From assembly GCA_020344955.1 (NCBI GenBank), contig CP070831.1, positions 1,043,711 to 1,082,489 of the forward strand: a stretch of DNA of 38,779 nt. Direction: 5' to 3'. Below are positions 16,630 through 25,423 of the stretch, in pieces. The notes under the pieces were generated by a model, which saw only the letters and a program-made list of their open reading frames with translations, made no database searches and was not told the DNA's origin. A program made the translations under genes and the position numbers. The DNA comes from Promethearchaeota archaeon. Lineage in GTDB: Archaea > Asgardarchaeota > Lokiarchaeia > Sigyniarchaeales > SOKP01. The first letter of the stretch is position 1. Every line of letters starts with the position of its first letter.

Positions 16630-18168
16630 ATGAAATTAAAAGTTAAAGAAATTAATTTTGAAACGGGGAATGCTAAGGATATCGTTCTCAATATTAATGA
16701 CGCTCAAGAATTAGGGCAAAAGGCAGGAGAACGTGTTTTTGTAAAAAATATGAAATCCAAATCTCTTGAAGAAAAATATTGGGTGGCAATTATACAAATC
16801 GATTACTTAGGTACTATTGTTGAACCTGGAGAAATTGGAGTTTTCCGTAATATGTTAAGAGAAAAAAAAGAACTAAAAAATGAAACAATAGTTTCAGTAA
16901 AATCCGCTGATCCCCCAGATTCTTTTAAATTTATTCAAAAAAAAATAAAGGGATTAAAATTATCCAGTGAAGAAATAAATGGCATTATTTCAGATGCGGT
17001 TTCTGGGTCACTATCACGAATAGATTTAGCAGCATTCATAACAGCAGTGTCCATTAATGGAATGGATAATGAGGAGATGACTGCCTTAACTCTATCAGAG
17101 ACTCGAAGTGGAGAGATCTTTTATTTCGGCATGGATGTTTACGATAAGCATAGCACCGGTGGAGTCCCAGGGAACAAAGTTTCTCTGATTATTGTTCCAA
17201 TCGTTGCTGCTGTTGGTTTAACTATTCCAAAATCTTCCACAAGAGCTATAACATCACCTTCAGGTACAGCAGATTCTATGGAAGTCTTAGCACCTGTTGC
17301 GTTTACTCCAGAAGAACTAAATAAAATAGTAGCTGAACAAAACGCGTGTATAATTTGGGGTGGAGCTTTGGAAACAGCACCGGCAGATAATATCTTAATA
17401 GAAATTGAGCGTCCTTTACATATGGATCCAATTGGTCTTATGATACCTTCTATCTTAACAAAAAAGCTTTCATTGGGAGTAAAAAAACTTGTACTTGACA
17501 TACCAGTAGGCGAGGGAACAAAATTTGCAACACCTATAAAAGGAAAACAATTTGCTTATTTATTTAAGGAAATTGCCGCAAATGTGGGAATTGAGGCCGA
17601 ATGTGCACTTACATTGGCGCATCAACCTATTGGTCATGCTGTAGGTCCTGCTTTAGAAGCTAAAGAAGCCCTCACATTATTACGTGATTATTCAGTTGGA
17701 CCAAATTCTCTAATTGAAAAATCTACTGATTTAGCAGGGATGCTTCTTGAAATGAGCGGAAAAGCTCAAAAAGGGATGGGTCAAAGTATGGCTAAGGATA
17801 TATTACATTCTGGAAAGGCTTATGAAAAAATGAAAAAGATTATTGGTGCTCAAGGTGGTGATCCAAATATTACACCCGAAGAAATTAAACTAGGGCCTCA
17901 TGTTAAGGAATTTAGTAGTCCCAAAGAAGGATATATAGTTGAAGTAAATAATTCAATAATTAATCAAATTGCCAAAACAGCTGGATGCCCCAGTTCTAAG
18001 ACATCAGGTGTCGAAATAATTAAAAAGCAAGGCGCCAAAATAAAAGAAGGTGAAATTGTCTTTAAAATTTACTCGCATAGTGAATCCAAATTAAGAAAAG
18101 CAGAGAAAGTCTATAATGCTACAGGAGGCCCTATTCGATTAGGTGGAATGGTAATAGAAAGAATTTAA
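16630..18168 (+). CDS. deoA: AMP phosphorylase (archaeal thymidine-phosphorylase family)
   Basis: A 512-residue enzyme of the nucleoside phosphorylase class II family. It has the archaeal N-terminal extension (residues 1-90) that separates AMP phosphorylase from bacterial thymidine phosphorylase. The phosphate-binding KHSTGGVPGNK is at residues 173-183 and SPSGTADSMEVL at 209-220. The C-terminal barrel-sandwich domain carries SPKEGYIVEVNN and TGGPIRLGGMVI. It converts NMP plus phosphate to ribose-1,5-bisphosphate and free base, the first step of the archaeal pentose-bisphosphate pathway whose last enzyme is RuBisCO. A RuBisCO homologue lies about 12 kb away but looks non-carboxylating. The gene is co-oriented with the LRR gene 34 bases downstream. 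Confidence 0.9.
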   Translation: MKLKVKEINFETGNAKDIVLNINDAQELGQKAGERVFVKNMKSKSLEEKYWVAIIQIDYLGTIVEPGEIGVFRNMLREKKELKNETIVSVKSADPPDSFKFIQKKIKGLKLSSEEINGIISDAVSGSLSRIDLAAFITAVSINGMDNEEMTALTLSETRSGEIFYFGMDVYDKHSTGGVPGNKVSLIIVPIVAAVGLTIPKSSTRAITSPSGTADSMEVLAPVAFTPEELNKIVAEQNACIIWGGALETAPADNILIEIERPLHMDPIGLMIPSILTKKLSLGVKKLVLDIPVGEGTKFATPIKGKQFAYLFKEIAANVGIEAECALTLAHQPIGHAVGPALEAKEALTLLRDYSVGPNSLIEKSTDLAGMLLEMSGKAQKGMGQSMAKDILHSGKAYEKMKKIIGAQGGDPNITPEEIKLGPHVKEFSSPKEGYIVEVNNSIINQIAKTAGCPSSKTSGVEIIKKQGAKIKEGEIVFKIYSHSESKLRKAEKVYNATGGPIRLGGMVIERI

Positions 18169-18202
18169 GAAATGAAAGATTTGATTCATATAGAACATTC
18201 AT

Positions 18203-19693
18203 ATGCCCTTAACCCCAAAAGCTATTTATCAGGATTTAAAGAATAAAGAATTAGATTATAATTCAGCTCTACAATTACTTATTACTTTAATTGAGAATAC
18301 TGATAATGCTGAAACAAGGTTAGAGAGCATTTTAATTTTAGAAAAAATCCAAGCAAAAGAGAAAAAAGTATTTGAACTTTTAGAGAATTTAATGATCTCT
18401 GATTCTAATAAATCTATAAGAAATATAGCCGCTTGGTTGATACAAACAAATTTCTTGGAAAGAGCATTAAAACCAATGAAATGGGCTCTTGAACATGAAA
18501 ATGAATTAATATGTCTAATTACTATAATCTCAACTTTATCAAAAATTAATAATAAAAAATCTAAATCTATTTTGATTGAGAAATTAAAGTATTTTTCATA
18601 TCTGGAAAACAAATATAATTTAAAAGAAATATTCAAAAATAAAAGAATTGAAAGTTTTAGTACCCAAGATCTAGCAGAATTGCTAATTAACTATTATTTC
18701 ATCAAATTTTTAAAAGTGAAATTTGGATTTATAAAATTTGAATTTGATAAGCATGGTTTTGTCACGAAATTAGACCTTACAAATGTAGATCCTCAAGGTA
18801 TTTATTTATCCAATTTTTTAGACTTAATTTATAGCCTAAAGCATTTAAGAGAACTTGATTTAAGATTTAATAATTTAATAGAACTCTCAGAAATCTCAAA
18901 TATTTCAGATTCAATTATATCTTTAGATTTAAGTTATAATAAACTTATTACTCTTCCATATTCTATTGATAAGTTAAAATCATTAAAGGAATTAAATTTA
19001 AAATCAAATAGATTAAGAACTCTTCCTGATTCTCTTGGCAATATACATTCACTTCAAATATTAAATTTAAGAAATAATATCCTAACAGAAATTCCTAAAT
19101 CAATTAAATCACTTAATATCCTTAAAACTTTAAATTTACATGGAAATAAATTAAGTTCAATTGATTTTGAACTTAATAATTCAATTACAGGTTTAGAATT
19201 AGGCTGGAATAATTTTTTGTTCGTTCCTTCCAATGTAAGATCTCTTATTTCATTAGAAAGATTAGGTATGAGTGGAAACGAACTAAAGAAACTTCCTAAA
19301 TGGATTTCTTCATTTCAATCATTAAAAATATTAGACTTATACGATAATAAAATTAATAAATTACCAGATTCATTAGGTAATTTAAATTCACTAGAAAAAT
19401 TTATATTGAGGAATAATTATCTGAGTTTTTTACCGGAGTCTTTAAAATCCTTAAAAAATCTTAAGATACTAAATTTAAGTTGGAATAAACTTTCTTTTAT
19501 ACCAGAATGGATCGGTGAACTTGCTGCATTAGAAGAATTAAATCTTTGGGGTAATCAACTTGAAACACTTCCTGAATCTATAAGTTTATTATCTAATTTA
19601 AAAATCTTAGATTTAAGCTTCAATAGGTTTGAACAACTACCACCATTTTTGAGAAAATTTGAAAGAGAGCAAGATATTATTATAAAAATATAA
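18203..19693 (+). CDS. HEAT-like plus leucine-rich-repeat protein (copy 1)
   Basis: A 496-residue soluble protein. Residues 1 to about 160 are helical and HEAT-like (LLENLMISDSNKSIRNIAAW; ALKPMKWALEHENELICLIT). From about residue 195 there are some twelve leucine-rich repeats of the ~23-residue type LPxSIGxLxxLxxLxLxxNxL, as in Ras-suppressor and plant Ras-group LRR proteins. LRR arcs bind proteins, so this is probably a scaffold. Two paralogues with the same N-domain lie in this window (19863-21365 and 29094-30056). No signal peptide or membrane helix is present. Confidence 0.8.
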   Translation: MPLTPKAIYQDLKNKELDYNSALQLLITLIENTDNAETRLESILILEKIQAKEKKVFELLENLMISDSNKSIRNIAAWLIQTNFLERALKPMKWALEHENELICLITIISTLSKINNKKSKSILIEKLKYFSYLENKYNLKEIFKNKRIESFSTQDLAELLINYYFIKFLKVKFGFIKFEFDKHGFVTKLDLTNVDPQGIYLSNFLDLIYSLKHLRELDLRFNNLIELSEISNISDSIISLDLSYNKLITLPYSIDKLKSLKELNLKSNRLRTLPDSLGNIHSLQILNLRNNILTEIPKSIKSLNILKTLNLHGNKLSSIDFELNNSITGLELGWNNFLFVPSNVRSLISLERLGMSGNELKKLPKWISSFQSLKILDLYDNKINKLPDSLGNLNSLEKFILRNNYLSFLPESLKSLKNLKILNLSWNKLSFIPEWIGELAALEELNLWGNQLETLPESISLLSNLKILDLSFNRFEQLPPFLRKFEREQDIIIKI

Positions 19694-19862
19694 TCAAAAA
19701 TAAGAATATATAAGAAATTCTTTAAGAAAATAAATAAATTTTATTGAAGCCCCTAAACCAAAAGAAATTGTGAATAAAATCATTGATATTGCTGGATTAG
19801 TTTAAATTTTTAATTAAATTCTCAGATATAACAAAAATACTTAAAATTGCAAATAAAATTTT
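19694..19862 (+). other. Intergenic spacer with a short coding relic
   Basis: Between the two LRR genes, the frame 19734-19805 reads INFIEAPKPKEIVNKIIDIAGLV and then a stop. It starts immediately after an in-frame TAA and has no start codon. It resembles the last helix of a receiver or other small domain and may be the tail of a deleted gene; chance is also possible. A TTAAAA element about 25 bases before 19863 could be the promoter of a leaderless second LRR gene. Confidence 0.25.
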
Positions 19863-21365
19863 ATGAAATTAGCTCCAAGTGAAATCTATAAAGAATTTAA
19901 AAGTGGGAATTTAGAAAAGCTATCAGCGATAAACCAATTAATAGTTTTTATCAATAATTCTGATGACGTAGATTTAAGAATTGATAGTATTGAAATTTTA
20001 ATGAAAATTGGATCAAAGGATGAACAAATTTTTAATCTTTTTGAAAATCTTTTGATCTCTGATTCTCATGAAGAAGTTAGAAATTCAGCTATAAAAGCTA
20101 TTGAAAATAATTACATTGAGAAAGCATTTAAACCTATGAAATGGGCTCTTCAACATGAAACTTCTATAAGTTGTTTGATCAGTATAGCTAATACATTAGG
20201 TAAAATAAATAATGAAAAAGTTAAATCATATTTGATAGATAGGATTAATTCAATTGATATTTATGAGTTCAATAAGAGTATTCAAGAAACAATCAAAAAT
20301 AGAAAAATCTCTGACCTTACAAATGAAAAACTTTCAGATATATTTCAAAATTATATTGTTATTAAGCATTTTAAACAAAATTTTAAGGACATAAATTTTA
20401 AGGTAAAAAGTGGTTTGGTAACTTCATTAGATTTATCAGGAATTAGTACTGATGTATCTGGTTTGAAGATTTTAAGAAAATTGCCTGAATTTATTGGAGC
20501 TCTTAAATATATTAAAAAATTAGATTTAAAAATTAACAGAATTGCAAAATTACCTAAATCTATTGGAAATCTCGAATTTCTTGAACAATTAGATTTGAGT
20601 AATAATAATCTGAAAAAATTACCTGAATCTATTGGTTCAGTAAATTCATTAAAAATCTTACTTTTAAAATATAATCACATAAATCAGATTCCGAGTTCAA
20701 TTGGAAATTTAAAGAATTTAAAGACATTAGATTTAAGACATAATAATTTAAAATCTCTCCCAGATGAAATCTACAAGCTAGGATCTTTAGAAATTCTAGA
20801 TCTGCATGGAAATAAATTAAATAGTTTGCCAAGATCAATACAAGGACTTAAATCCTTAAAAAAACTAGAATTAGGCCTTAATAAATTGAAAGAACTTCCA
20901 GATTGGACTAAAGAACTACATTCTTTAATGATTTTAGGTTTAGGAGGTAATAATATTACCATAGATTTCTCTATTCTAAGTAATCTAAGATCACTTGAAG
21001 AATTGAATCTTTACGATAACAGTATCAAATTTATTCCAGACGAAATATGTACATTAAATTCTCTAAAAACATTAATTCTAAGGAATAATAAGCTCTTATA
21101 CTTACCAGAATCTTTTAAAAAATTAAATTTTCTTAAAAAATTAGATCTAAGCTGGAATAATCTTACTACACTTCCAGATTGGATAGATAGTCTTTCTTCA
21201 TTAGAAGAACTAAATTTATGGGGAAATAATTTAAAATCACTTCCCCTTTCGCTAAGTAATTTAACATCATTAAAAATCCTTAATTTGAATTTCAATAAAT
21301 TTTTAAGGAAAATTCCAGAATCTCTTAAAATTCTTCAGGAGAGAGGATTAAAAATTTACAAATAA
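19863..21365 (+). CDS. HEAT-like plus leucine-rich-repeat protein (copy 2)
   Basis: A 500-residue tandem paralogue of the preceding gene with the same layout: a helical N-domain (LFENLLISDSHEEVRNSAIK; AFKPMKWALQHETSISCLIS) and about twelve leucine-rich repeats (for example LPKSIGNLEFLEQLDLSNNN). The strict spacing and the shared PMKWAL-HE motif show duplication. No signal peptide or transmembrane segment is visible. The ATG at 19863 has no Shine-Dalgarno sequence, in keeping with leaderless initiation. The gene ends 7 bases from the convergent DNA ligase gene. Confidence 0.8.
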   Translation: MKLAPSEIYKEFKSGNLEKLSAINQLIVFINNSDDVDLRIDSIEILMKIGSKDEQIFNLFENLLISDSHEEVRNSAIKAIENNYIEKAFKPMKWALQHETSISCLISIANTLGKINNEKVKSYLIDRINSIDIYEFNKSIQETIKNRKISDLTNEKLSDIFQNYIVIKHFKQNFKDINFKVKSGLVTSLDLSGISTDVSGLKILRKLPEFIGALKYIKKLDLKINRIAKLPKSIGNLEFLEQLDLSNNNLKKLPESIGSVNSLKILLLKYNHINQIPSSIGNLKNLKTLDLRHNNLKSLPDEIYKLGSLEILDLHGNKLNSLPRSIQGLKSLKKLELGLNKLKELPDWTKELHSLMILGLGGNNITIDFSILSNLRSLEELNLYDNSIKFIPDEICTLNSLKTLILRNNKLLYLPESFKKLNFLKKLDLSWNNLTTLPDWIDSLSSLEELNLWGNNLKSLPLSLSNLTSLKILNLNFNKFLRKIPESLKILQERGLKIYK

Positions 21366-21372
21366 AATATCT

Positions 21373-23130
21373 TTACTGAGTTTCATATAATTCTTTAATC
21401 TCTTCGGTAGTGGTTATATCTTTTGGACCTTTTTCGGGACGTAATCTTAAAAAAACAGGAAATCGTAGAGAATAACCTAAAGTGGCAAATTTATCACTAA
21501 TTGTTATTTCATCTCCTGTAATTTCCATAACCACTTCTGGATTTAACCATACATCAGGTTTATCTTCACAAATAACATTTTTTGGTTTTTTTTCCACAAC
21601 ATATTTTTGCATATCTTTAGTTAAAGATTCAGATAACTCGTCAGTCAAACCTGAAAAAAAGCGAGTAAAAGCTATATAATTATCGTTCTCATAGTTATAA
21701 ACAGCTCCAATATATGTTCCATATACACCAGTTCTCCGTCCTTTTCCATAAAATGCACCAACTAAAACAACATCAATAGTATCTTTTAGCTTACCTCCCT
21801 CCAAACTTTTTAATTTCAGCCATTTATAACCCCTGTTTCCTGCTTGATATATAGAATCTTCCTCTATTGATTTAGCCATTATCCCTTCAGTTCCTTCTTT
21901 TCTAGCATTATTAAAGAATTCAAGTAATTCTTCAATCGAATTTATCATCACAGATTCTACTAGCCTTAAATCATCTCTTTCTTCAACAATTTCCTCCAAT
22001 TTTTTCCTTCTTATTGGAAGAGATTTATCAACGAAAGATTCTTCACCTAATTTTAAAAGATCAAACACAAATAAACATACTGGGACTTCTTTAACAATAT
22101 TATCAATGTCATATTTTCTTCTCCTTTGACTTAAGACTTGAAATGGAAGCATTTTTTCATAAAAAGGATCCATTGCAACAACCTCCCCTTCGAATATCAC
22201 ATCTTCAGCTTTTATACTTTCCCTAATAGCCTGACAAACGTCTGGATACTGTTCTGAAATATCTAATAATCGTCGTGAAAATAATACTATATCCTTTCCA
22301 CTTTTATGAATTTGAAGTCTCTCTCCGTCTAATTTATATTCAGCAATGAAGGGTGAGCCTAATCTGTTAATAAATTCAGTATAAATTTCTCGTGAAGCTA
22401 ACATACTGAGAATAGGTGTTCCATATTCAATATCAATTTCAAAAATATTTTCTAAACCTTTTTCGGCTAAACTTTTAGCAATCTCACCTAAATCTGGATG
22501 TAAAGTGTAAGCTCTTTCAATAATATCCTTATTTTGTTTTGTTCCAGTAAAAGCTAGAGCCAATCCTTCTATTATTGTTGGTGATTGGACACCAACTCTT
22601 AAAGTTGATGTAATAATTCTTAATAAATATTTAGTTTCTAATGGAGAACATTTTCTCATTAAGCCTCTTAATATACCTAGCTTTGTATCATGCGAACCAG
22701 CACCTTCAGATAACGCTATTTTCTTTAATTCTGAGTATAATTCAGAGATGTTTAGAGAAGATATAGATTTTTCATCATTTTCATTATAATCAAATAATGA
22801 CTTTTGCTTCTTTTTTTTCGATAATATTAATTCTGCGGTAGCTCCAATATCCCCTTTTTTTACTAAAACTTCTTTAATTCTTTTCGCATCAACTCCAGAG
22901 TGTATCGATAACGCTTCTATAATCATTTTTTCAGCTAGCCCCATTTTAGGGAATTGTTTAATATTGGGAGTTAACTGTCCTTGTAAAAGGTAGATAATTT
23001 TATCTAAATCTTCAAAATCTTTATTTTCTTTTATTTCTATAAAAAATTTTGATATTAAATCTATCATTTCAAGTCTTTTTGTAGTACTCTCAAGTTCAGA
23101 AAATAATTTTGATAACTTACTAAATTTCAT
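21373..23130 (-). CDS. lig: ATP-dependent DNA ligase
   Basis: A 585-residue replicative ligase of archaeal/eukaryotic type I. It has an N-terminal helical DNA-binding domain (to about residue 230), the adenylation domain with motif I EYKLDGERLQ (lysine 266 is adenylated), motif III-like LFVFDLLKLGEES, motif IV EGIMAKSI and motif V KWLKLK, and a C-terminal OB domain ending with SLRFPVFLRLRPEKGP (motif VI region). It seals nicks and Okazaki fragments. Size and motif order are normal. The gene is on the opposite strand to the LRR genes. Confidence 0.95.
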   Translation of the reverse strand: MKFSKLSKLFSELESTTKRLEMIDLISKFFIEIKENKDFEDLDKIIYLLQGQLTPNIKQFPKMGLAEKMIIEALSIHSGVDAKRIKEVLVKKGDIGATAELILSKKKKQKSLFDYNENDEKSISSLNISELYSELKKIALSEGAGSHDTKLGILRGLMRKCSPLETKYLLRIITSTLRVGVQSPTIIEGLALAFTGTKQNKDIIERAYTLHPDLGEIAKSLAEKGLENIFEIDIEYGTPILSMLASREIYTEFINRLGSPFIAEYKLDGERLQIHKSGKDIVLFSRRLLDISEQYPDVCQAIRESIKAEDVIFEGEVVAMDPFYEKMLPFQVLSQRRRKYDIDNIVKEVPVCLFVFDLLKLGEESFVDKSLPIRRKKLEEIVEERDDLRLVESVMINSIEELLEFFNNARKEGTEGIMAKSIEEDSIYQAGNRGYKWLKLKSLEGGKLKDTIDVVLVGAFYGKGRRTGVYGTYIGAVYNYENDNYIAFTRFFSGLTDELSESLTKDMQKYVVEKKPKNVICEDKPDVWLNPEVVMEITGDEITISDKFATLGYSLRFPVFLRLRPEKGPKDITTTEEIKELYETQ

Positions 23131-23226
23131 AATTAATCATTATGATTTTTACAAAATAAAGATGAATGACTCTTCCAGAATCTTAATAATAATAAAAAAA
23201 TTATAATAAAAAAATTATATATTATT

Positions 23227-23248
23227 ATTTCGCTCTTCTTGGCGAAAT
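23227..23248 (-). terminator. Hairpin terminator of the gelsolin-like gene
   Basis: A perfect 7-bp inverted repeat, ATTTCGC (23227-23233) with GCGAAAT (23242-23248), has an 8-base loop. It overlaps the first base of the stop codon complement of the gene at 23248-24099. On the minus strand it is followed by AT-rich sequence with T runs (about 23190-23215), so it probably ends the transcript. Confidence 0.5.
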
Positions 23249-24099
23249 TATTCCAAAAGTTTATTTAGTTCAATGAATTTTTTTTGTATGGCTGTTTTCA
23301 CTCCTGGATTTACTCCACTGAAGGAATTAGCCGTAAAATTTAATTTACTTCCTTTAATAGAGAAAGTCGCAATAGGTCCATCCATTTGTTCAACTGAAAA
23401 GCTTCCATCTGGTTTCTTTGAAATCCAAATGTCATCATAATGTTCTAATATAGCACTAAATACAAAAGCTATTTTAGCATCAGTTACTAAATCTGATGCT
23501 GAAACTTTTATCGATGGTGTTGGTTTTGTTTCTGTTTTAATTGAAGGCATTGGTTCAGCTACATCATATTCAGAACCTGCTTCCTTAACTTGTACAGGTG
23601 AAACAGGTTTTGAGACTGCTGGCGTTGTTACTGGTTCAACTGGCTTCGATACCGAAGGTGAAGGAGCAGGTTTTGCTTCTACTTTTGGTACAGTTTTAAC
23701 AGCTGCTACAGGCTTTGCAACACCTGCTTGAAAGGTCACAATAAAATTATCTAATTCCGTATATTTTCTATCCAAAATTTCTTGTAAATTATCATTCATT
23801 TTTGTATCTTCTGGAACTTTTCCGACTTTGCGTGCATCTATTTCGATTATATATTTAATATCTCGTCCTATAATACTTTTCCCTACTGTATATCCATGCC
23901 CTTTGAGTGATTCTGCTTGTCTAAGAGCTGTCCTTCGAGCAACTAATCCTTGCTGAACTCCATGCCATAAATACACTGACTCACTTCCTTCATCTAAAAC
24001 AATAATCGAGGTTTCAGGCATAAAACTGTCTTTACTCCATTTAATTGGGATAATTTCCCCTCCAGGCCTCGCTTCGAACATAAGAGCATAATTAGTCAT
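23248..24099 (-). CDS. Gelsolin-like domain protein with Pro-rich linker
   Basis: A 283-residue protein. Residues about 5-120 look like a gelsolin/villin repeat: SIIVLDEGSESVYLWHG (31-47), then a helix (VARRTALRQAESLKGHGY), matching the family pattern of a 'LDxGxxVYLWxG' strand pair followed by the long helix. Residues about 127-200 are a low-complexity Pro/Lys/Val/Thr linker, and residues 200-283 form a separate small domain (IAFVFSAILEHYDDIWISKK). Gelsolin domains bind and sever actin in eukaryotes, and Asgard gelsolins regulate actin in vitro. Actin binding by this protein is inferred. It is a single gene; a hairpin terminator abuts the stop. Confidence 0.6.
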   Translation of the reverse strand: MTNYALMFEARPGGEIIPIKWSKDSFMPETSIIVLDEGSESVYLWHGVQQGLVARRTALRQAESLKGHGYTVGKSIIGRDIKYIIEIDARKVGKVPEDTKMNDNLQEILDRKYTELDNFIVTFQAGVAKPVAAVKTVPKVEAKPAPSPSVSKPVEPVTTPAVSKPVSPVQVKEAGSEYDVAEPMPSIKTETKPTPSIKVSASDLVTDAKIAFVFSAILEHYDDIWISKKPDGSFSVEQMDGPIATFSIKGSKLNFTANSFSGVNPGVKTAIQKKFIELNKLLE

Positions 24100-24309
24100 T
24101 ATTAATCATCTCTAGTCAAGTCTTTTAATGCTCAAGATTTTTTTGCTATAAATTAAATAGTTTTAATAAATTTAAAAATTGAGTTTTCACAAATTCAAAA
24201 GAAATTAAAAGATAAAAAATAAATTTTGTTGTATAATTATTTAAATATTAATTCATTGAGAAATTCGTTGAAGTAATCATAGCATATAAAATTACAAAAG
24301 GATAAAACA
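24100..24309. other. Divergent promoter region
   Basis: AT-rich spacer between the gelsolin-like gene (minus) and hisC (plus). It holds TATA-like sequence on both strands but no gene or repeat. Confidence 0.4.
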
Positions 24310-25395
24310 ATGGAATTAAATAAATTGATAAGAGAAAATCTGAGAAAATATTCTGCATTTGAAACCAGCGAACAACTAACAGACGCTGACTGGGTAAAGT
24401 TACACACTAATGAAAATCCATTTCCTCCAATCCCAGAAGTTTTAAATGATATAAAAAAAGCTATAAATGAAAGTGTTAGATTATATCCTGATCCCACTGC
24501 TTTTGAGCTCCGCAAAGAAATTTTAAACGTTTTACTACGGGATAAAGAAACACTAACAAATCGAAATTCAGTGTTTATTGGAAATGGATCAGATGAGATA
24601 TTAGACGTAATTTTTAAGGTATTTATTGATCCTGGAGATGAGGTGATTGTTTTTTATCCCTCATATAGTCTATATAAAATTATAGCAACACTCTATAATG
24701 CAAAAATTAATGAAATTCAACTTAATGAAGATTTTTCAATACCAGACGAAGTGTATTCAGTTAAAGGAAAGTTAATGTTTATTAATTCTCCTAATGATCC
24801 AAATGGCAAATCATTTGGTAATGCTACTATCTTAAAAATATGTGGTAATTTCCCAGGTATAGTCATTGTTGATGAAACTTATGCAGATTTCTCAACGCAG
24901 ACTTGTTTACCATTATTAAAGAAAGTAAAAAATTTAATTGTATATCGTTCTTTCTCAAAAGGTTTTTCACTTGCCTCTTTAAGGATAGGATATGCACTGG
25001 CAGCAGCTGAAATTATTAAGGAAATGAATCGGGTGAAATTACCCTATAATACCAATTATTTAGCACAAGTAGCAGCTTTATCAAGTATTAAACATAGCAA
25101 AAAAATATTTGAAAATAATAAAAAGATTTTAGAAGAAAGAGAGAGACTTTCTGAAGAATTAAATAAATATGACGGCATAAGTGTGTTACCATCAGACAGT
25201 AATTTCATTTTCATTAAATTCGAAGATAAATCTAAAACATTAAAGTTTGTATGGGATTTAAAAGAATTGAAGATCTTAGTCCGACATTTTAGTAAACCAG
25301 GATTATACAATTATATAAGAGTCACGGTAAGCACAGAAAAAGATAATGATGTATTTATAAATGCATTCAGGACAATAGCAAATAAATATTTGTAA
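24310..25395 (+). CDS. hisC: Histidinol-phosphate aminotransferase
   Basis: A fold-type I PLP aminotransferase of 361 residues, the normal HisC length. It has the N-terminal NENPFPP motif (34-40), GNGSDEILD (91-99), NSPNDPNG (159-166), VDETYADF (188-195) and the PLP-binding lysine K218 in RSFSKGFSLASLRIGYA. It transfers the amino group from glutamate to imidazole-acetol phosphate in histidine synthesis. Other his genes are not adjacent (hisS is 16 kb away). Tyrosine or phenylalanine aminotransferase activity is a common side role of the family. Confidence 0.9.
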   Translation: MELNKLIRENLRKYSAFETSEQLTDADWVKLHTNENPFPPIPEVLNDIKKAINESVRLYPDPTAFELRKEILNVLLRDKETLTNRNSVFIGNGSDEILDVIFKVFIDPGDEVIVFYPSYSLYKIIATLYNAKINEIQLNEDFSIPDEVYSVKGKLMFINSPNDPNGKSFGNATILKICGNFPGIVIVDETYADFSTQTCLPLLKKVKNLIVYRSFSKGFSLASLRIGYALAAAEIIKEMNRVKLPYNTNYLAQVAALSSIKHSKKIFENNKKILEERERLSEELNKYDGISVLPSDSNFIFIKFEDKSKTLKFVWDLKELKILVRHFSKPGLYNYIRVTVSTEKDNDVFINAFRTIANKYL

Positions 25396-25423
25396 TATCA
25401 TTAAATTAGTATCAAATTAATTA

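Noticed and set aside
17139-17501. Minus-strand open frame of 120 codons inside deoA
   Set aside because: It mirrors a strongly conserved enzyme gene and has no family features, so it is a shadow frame.
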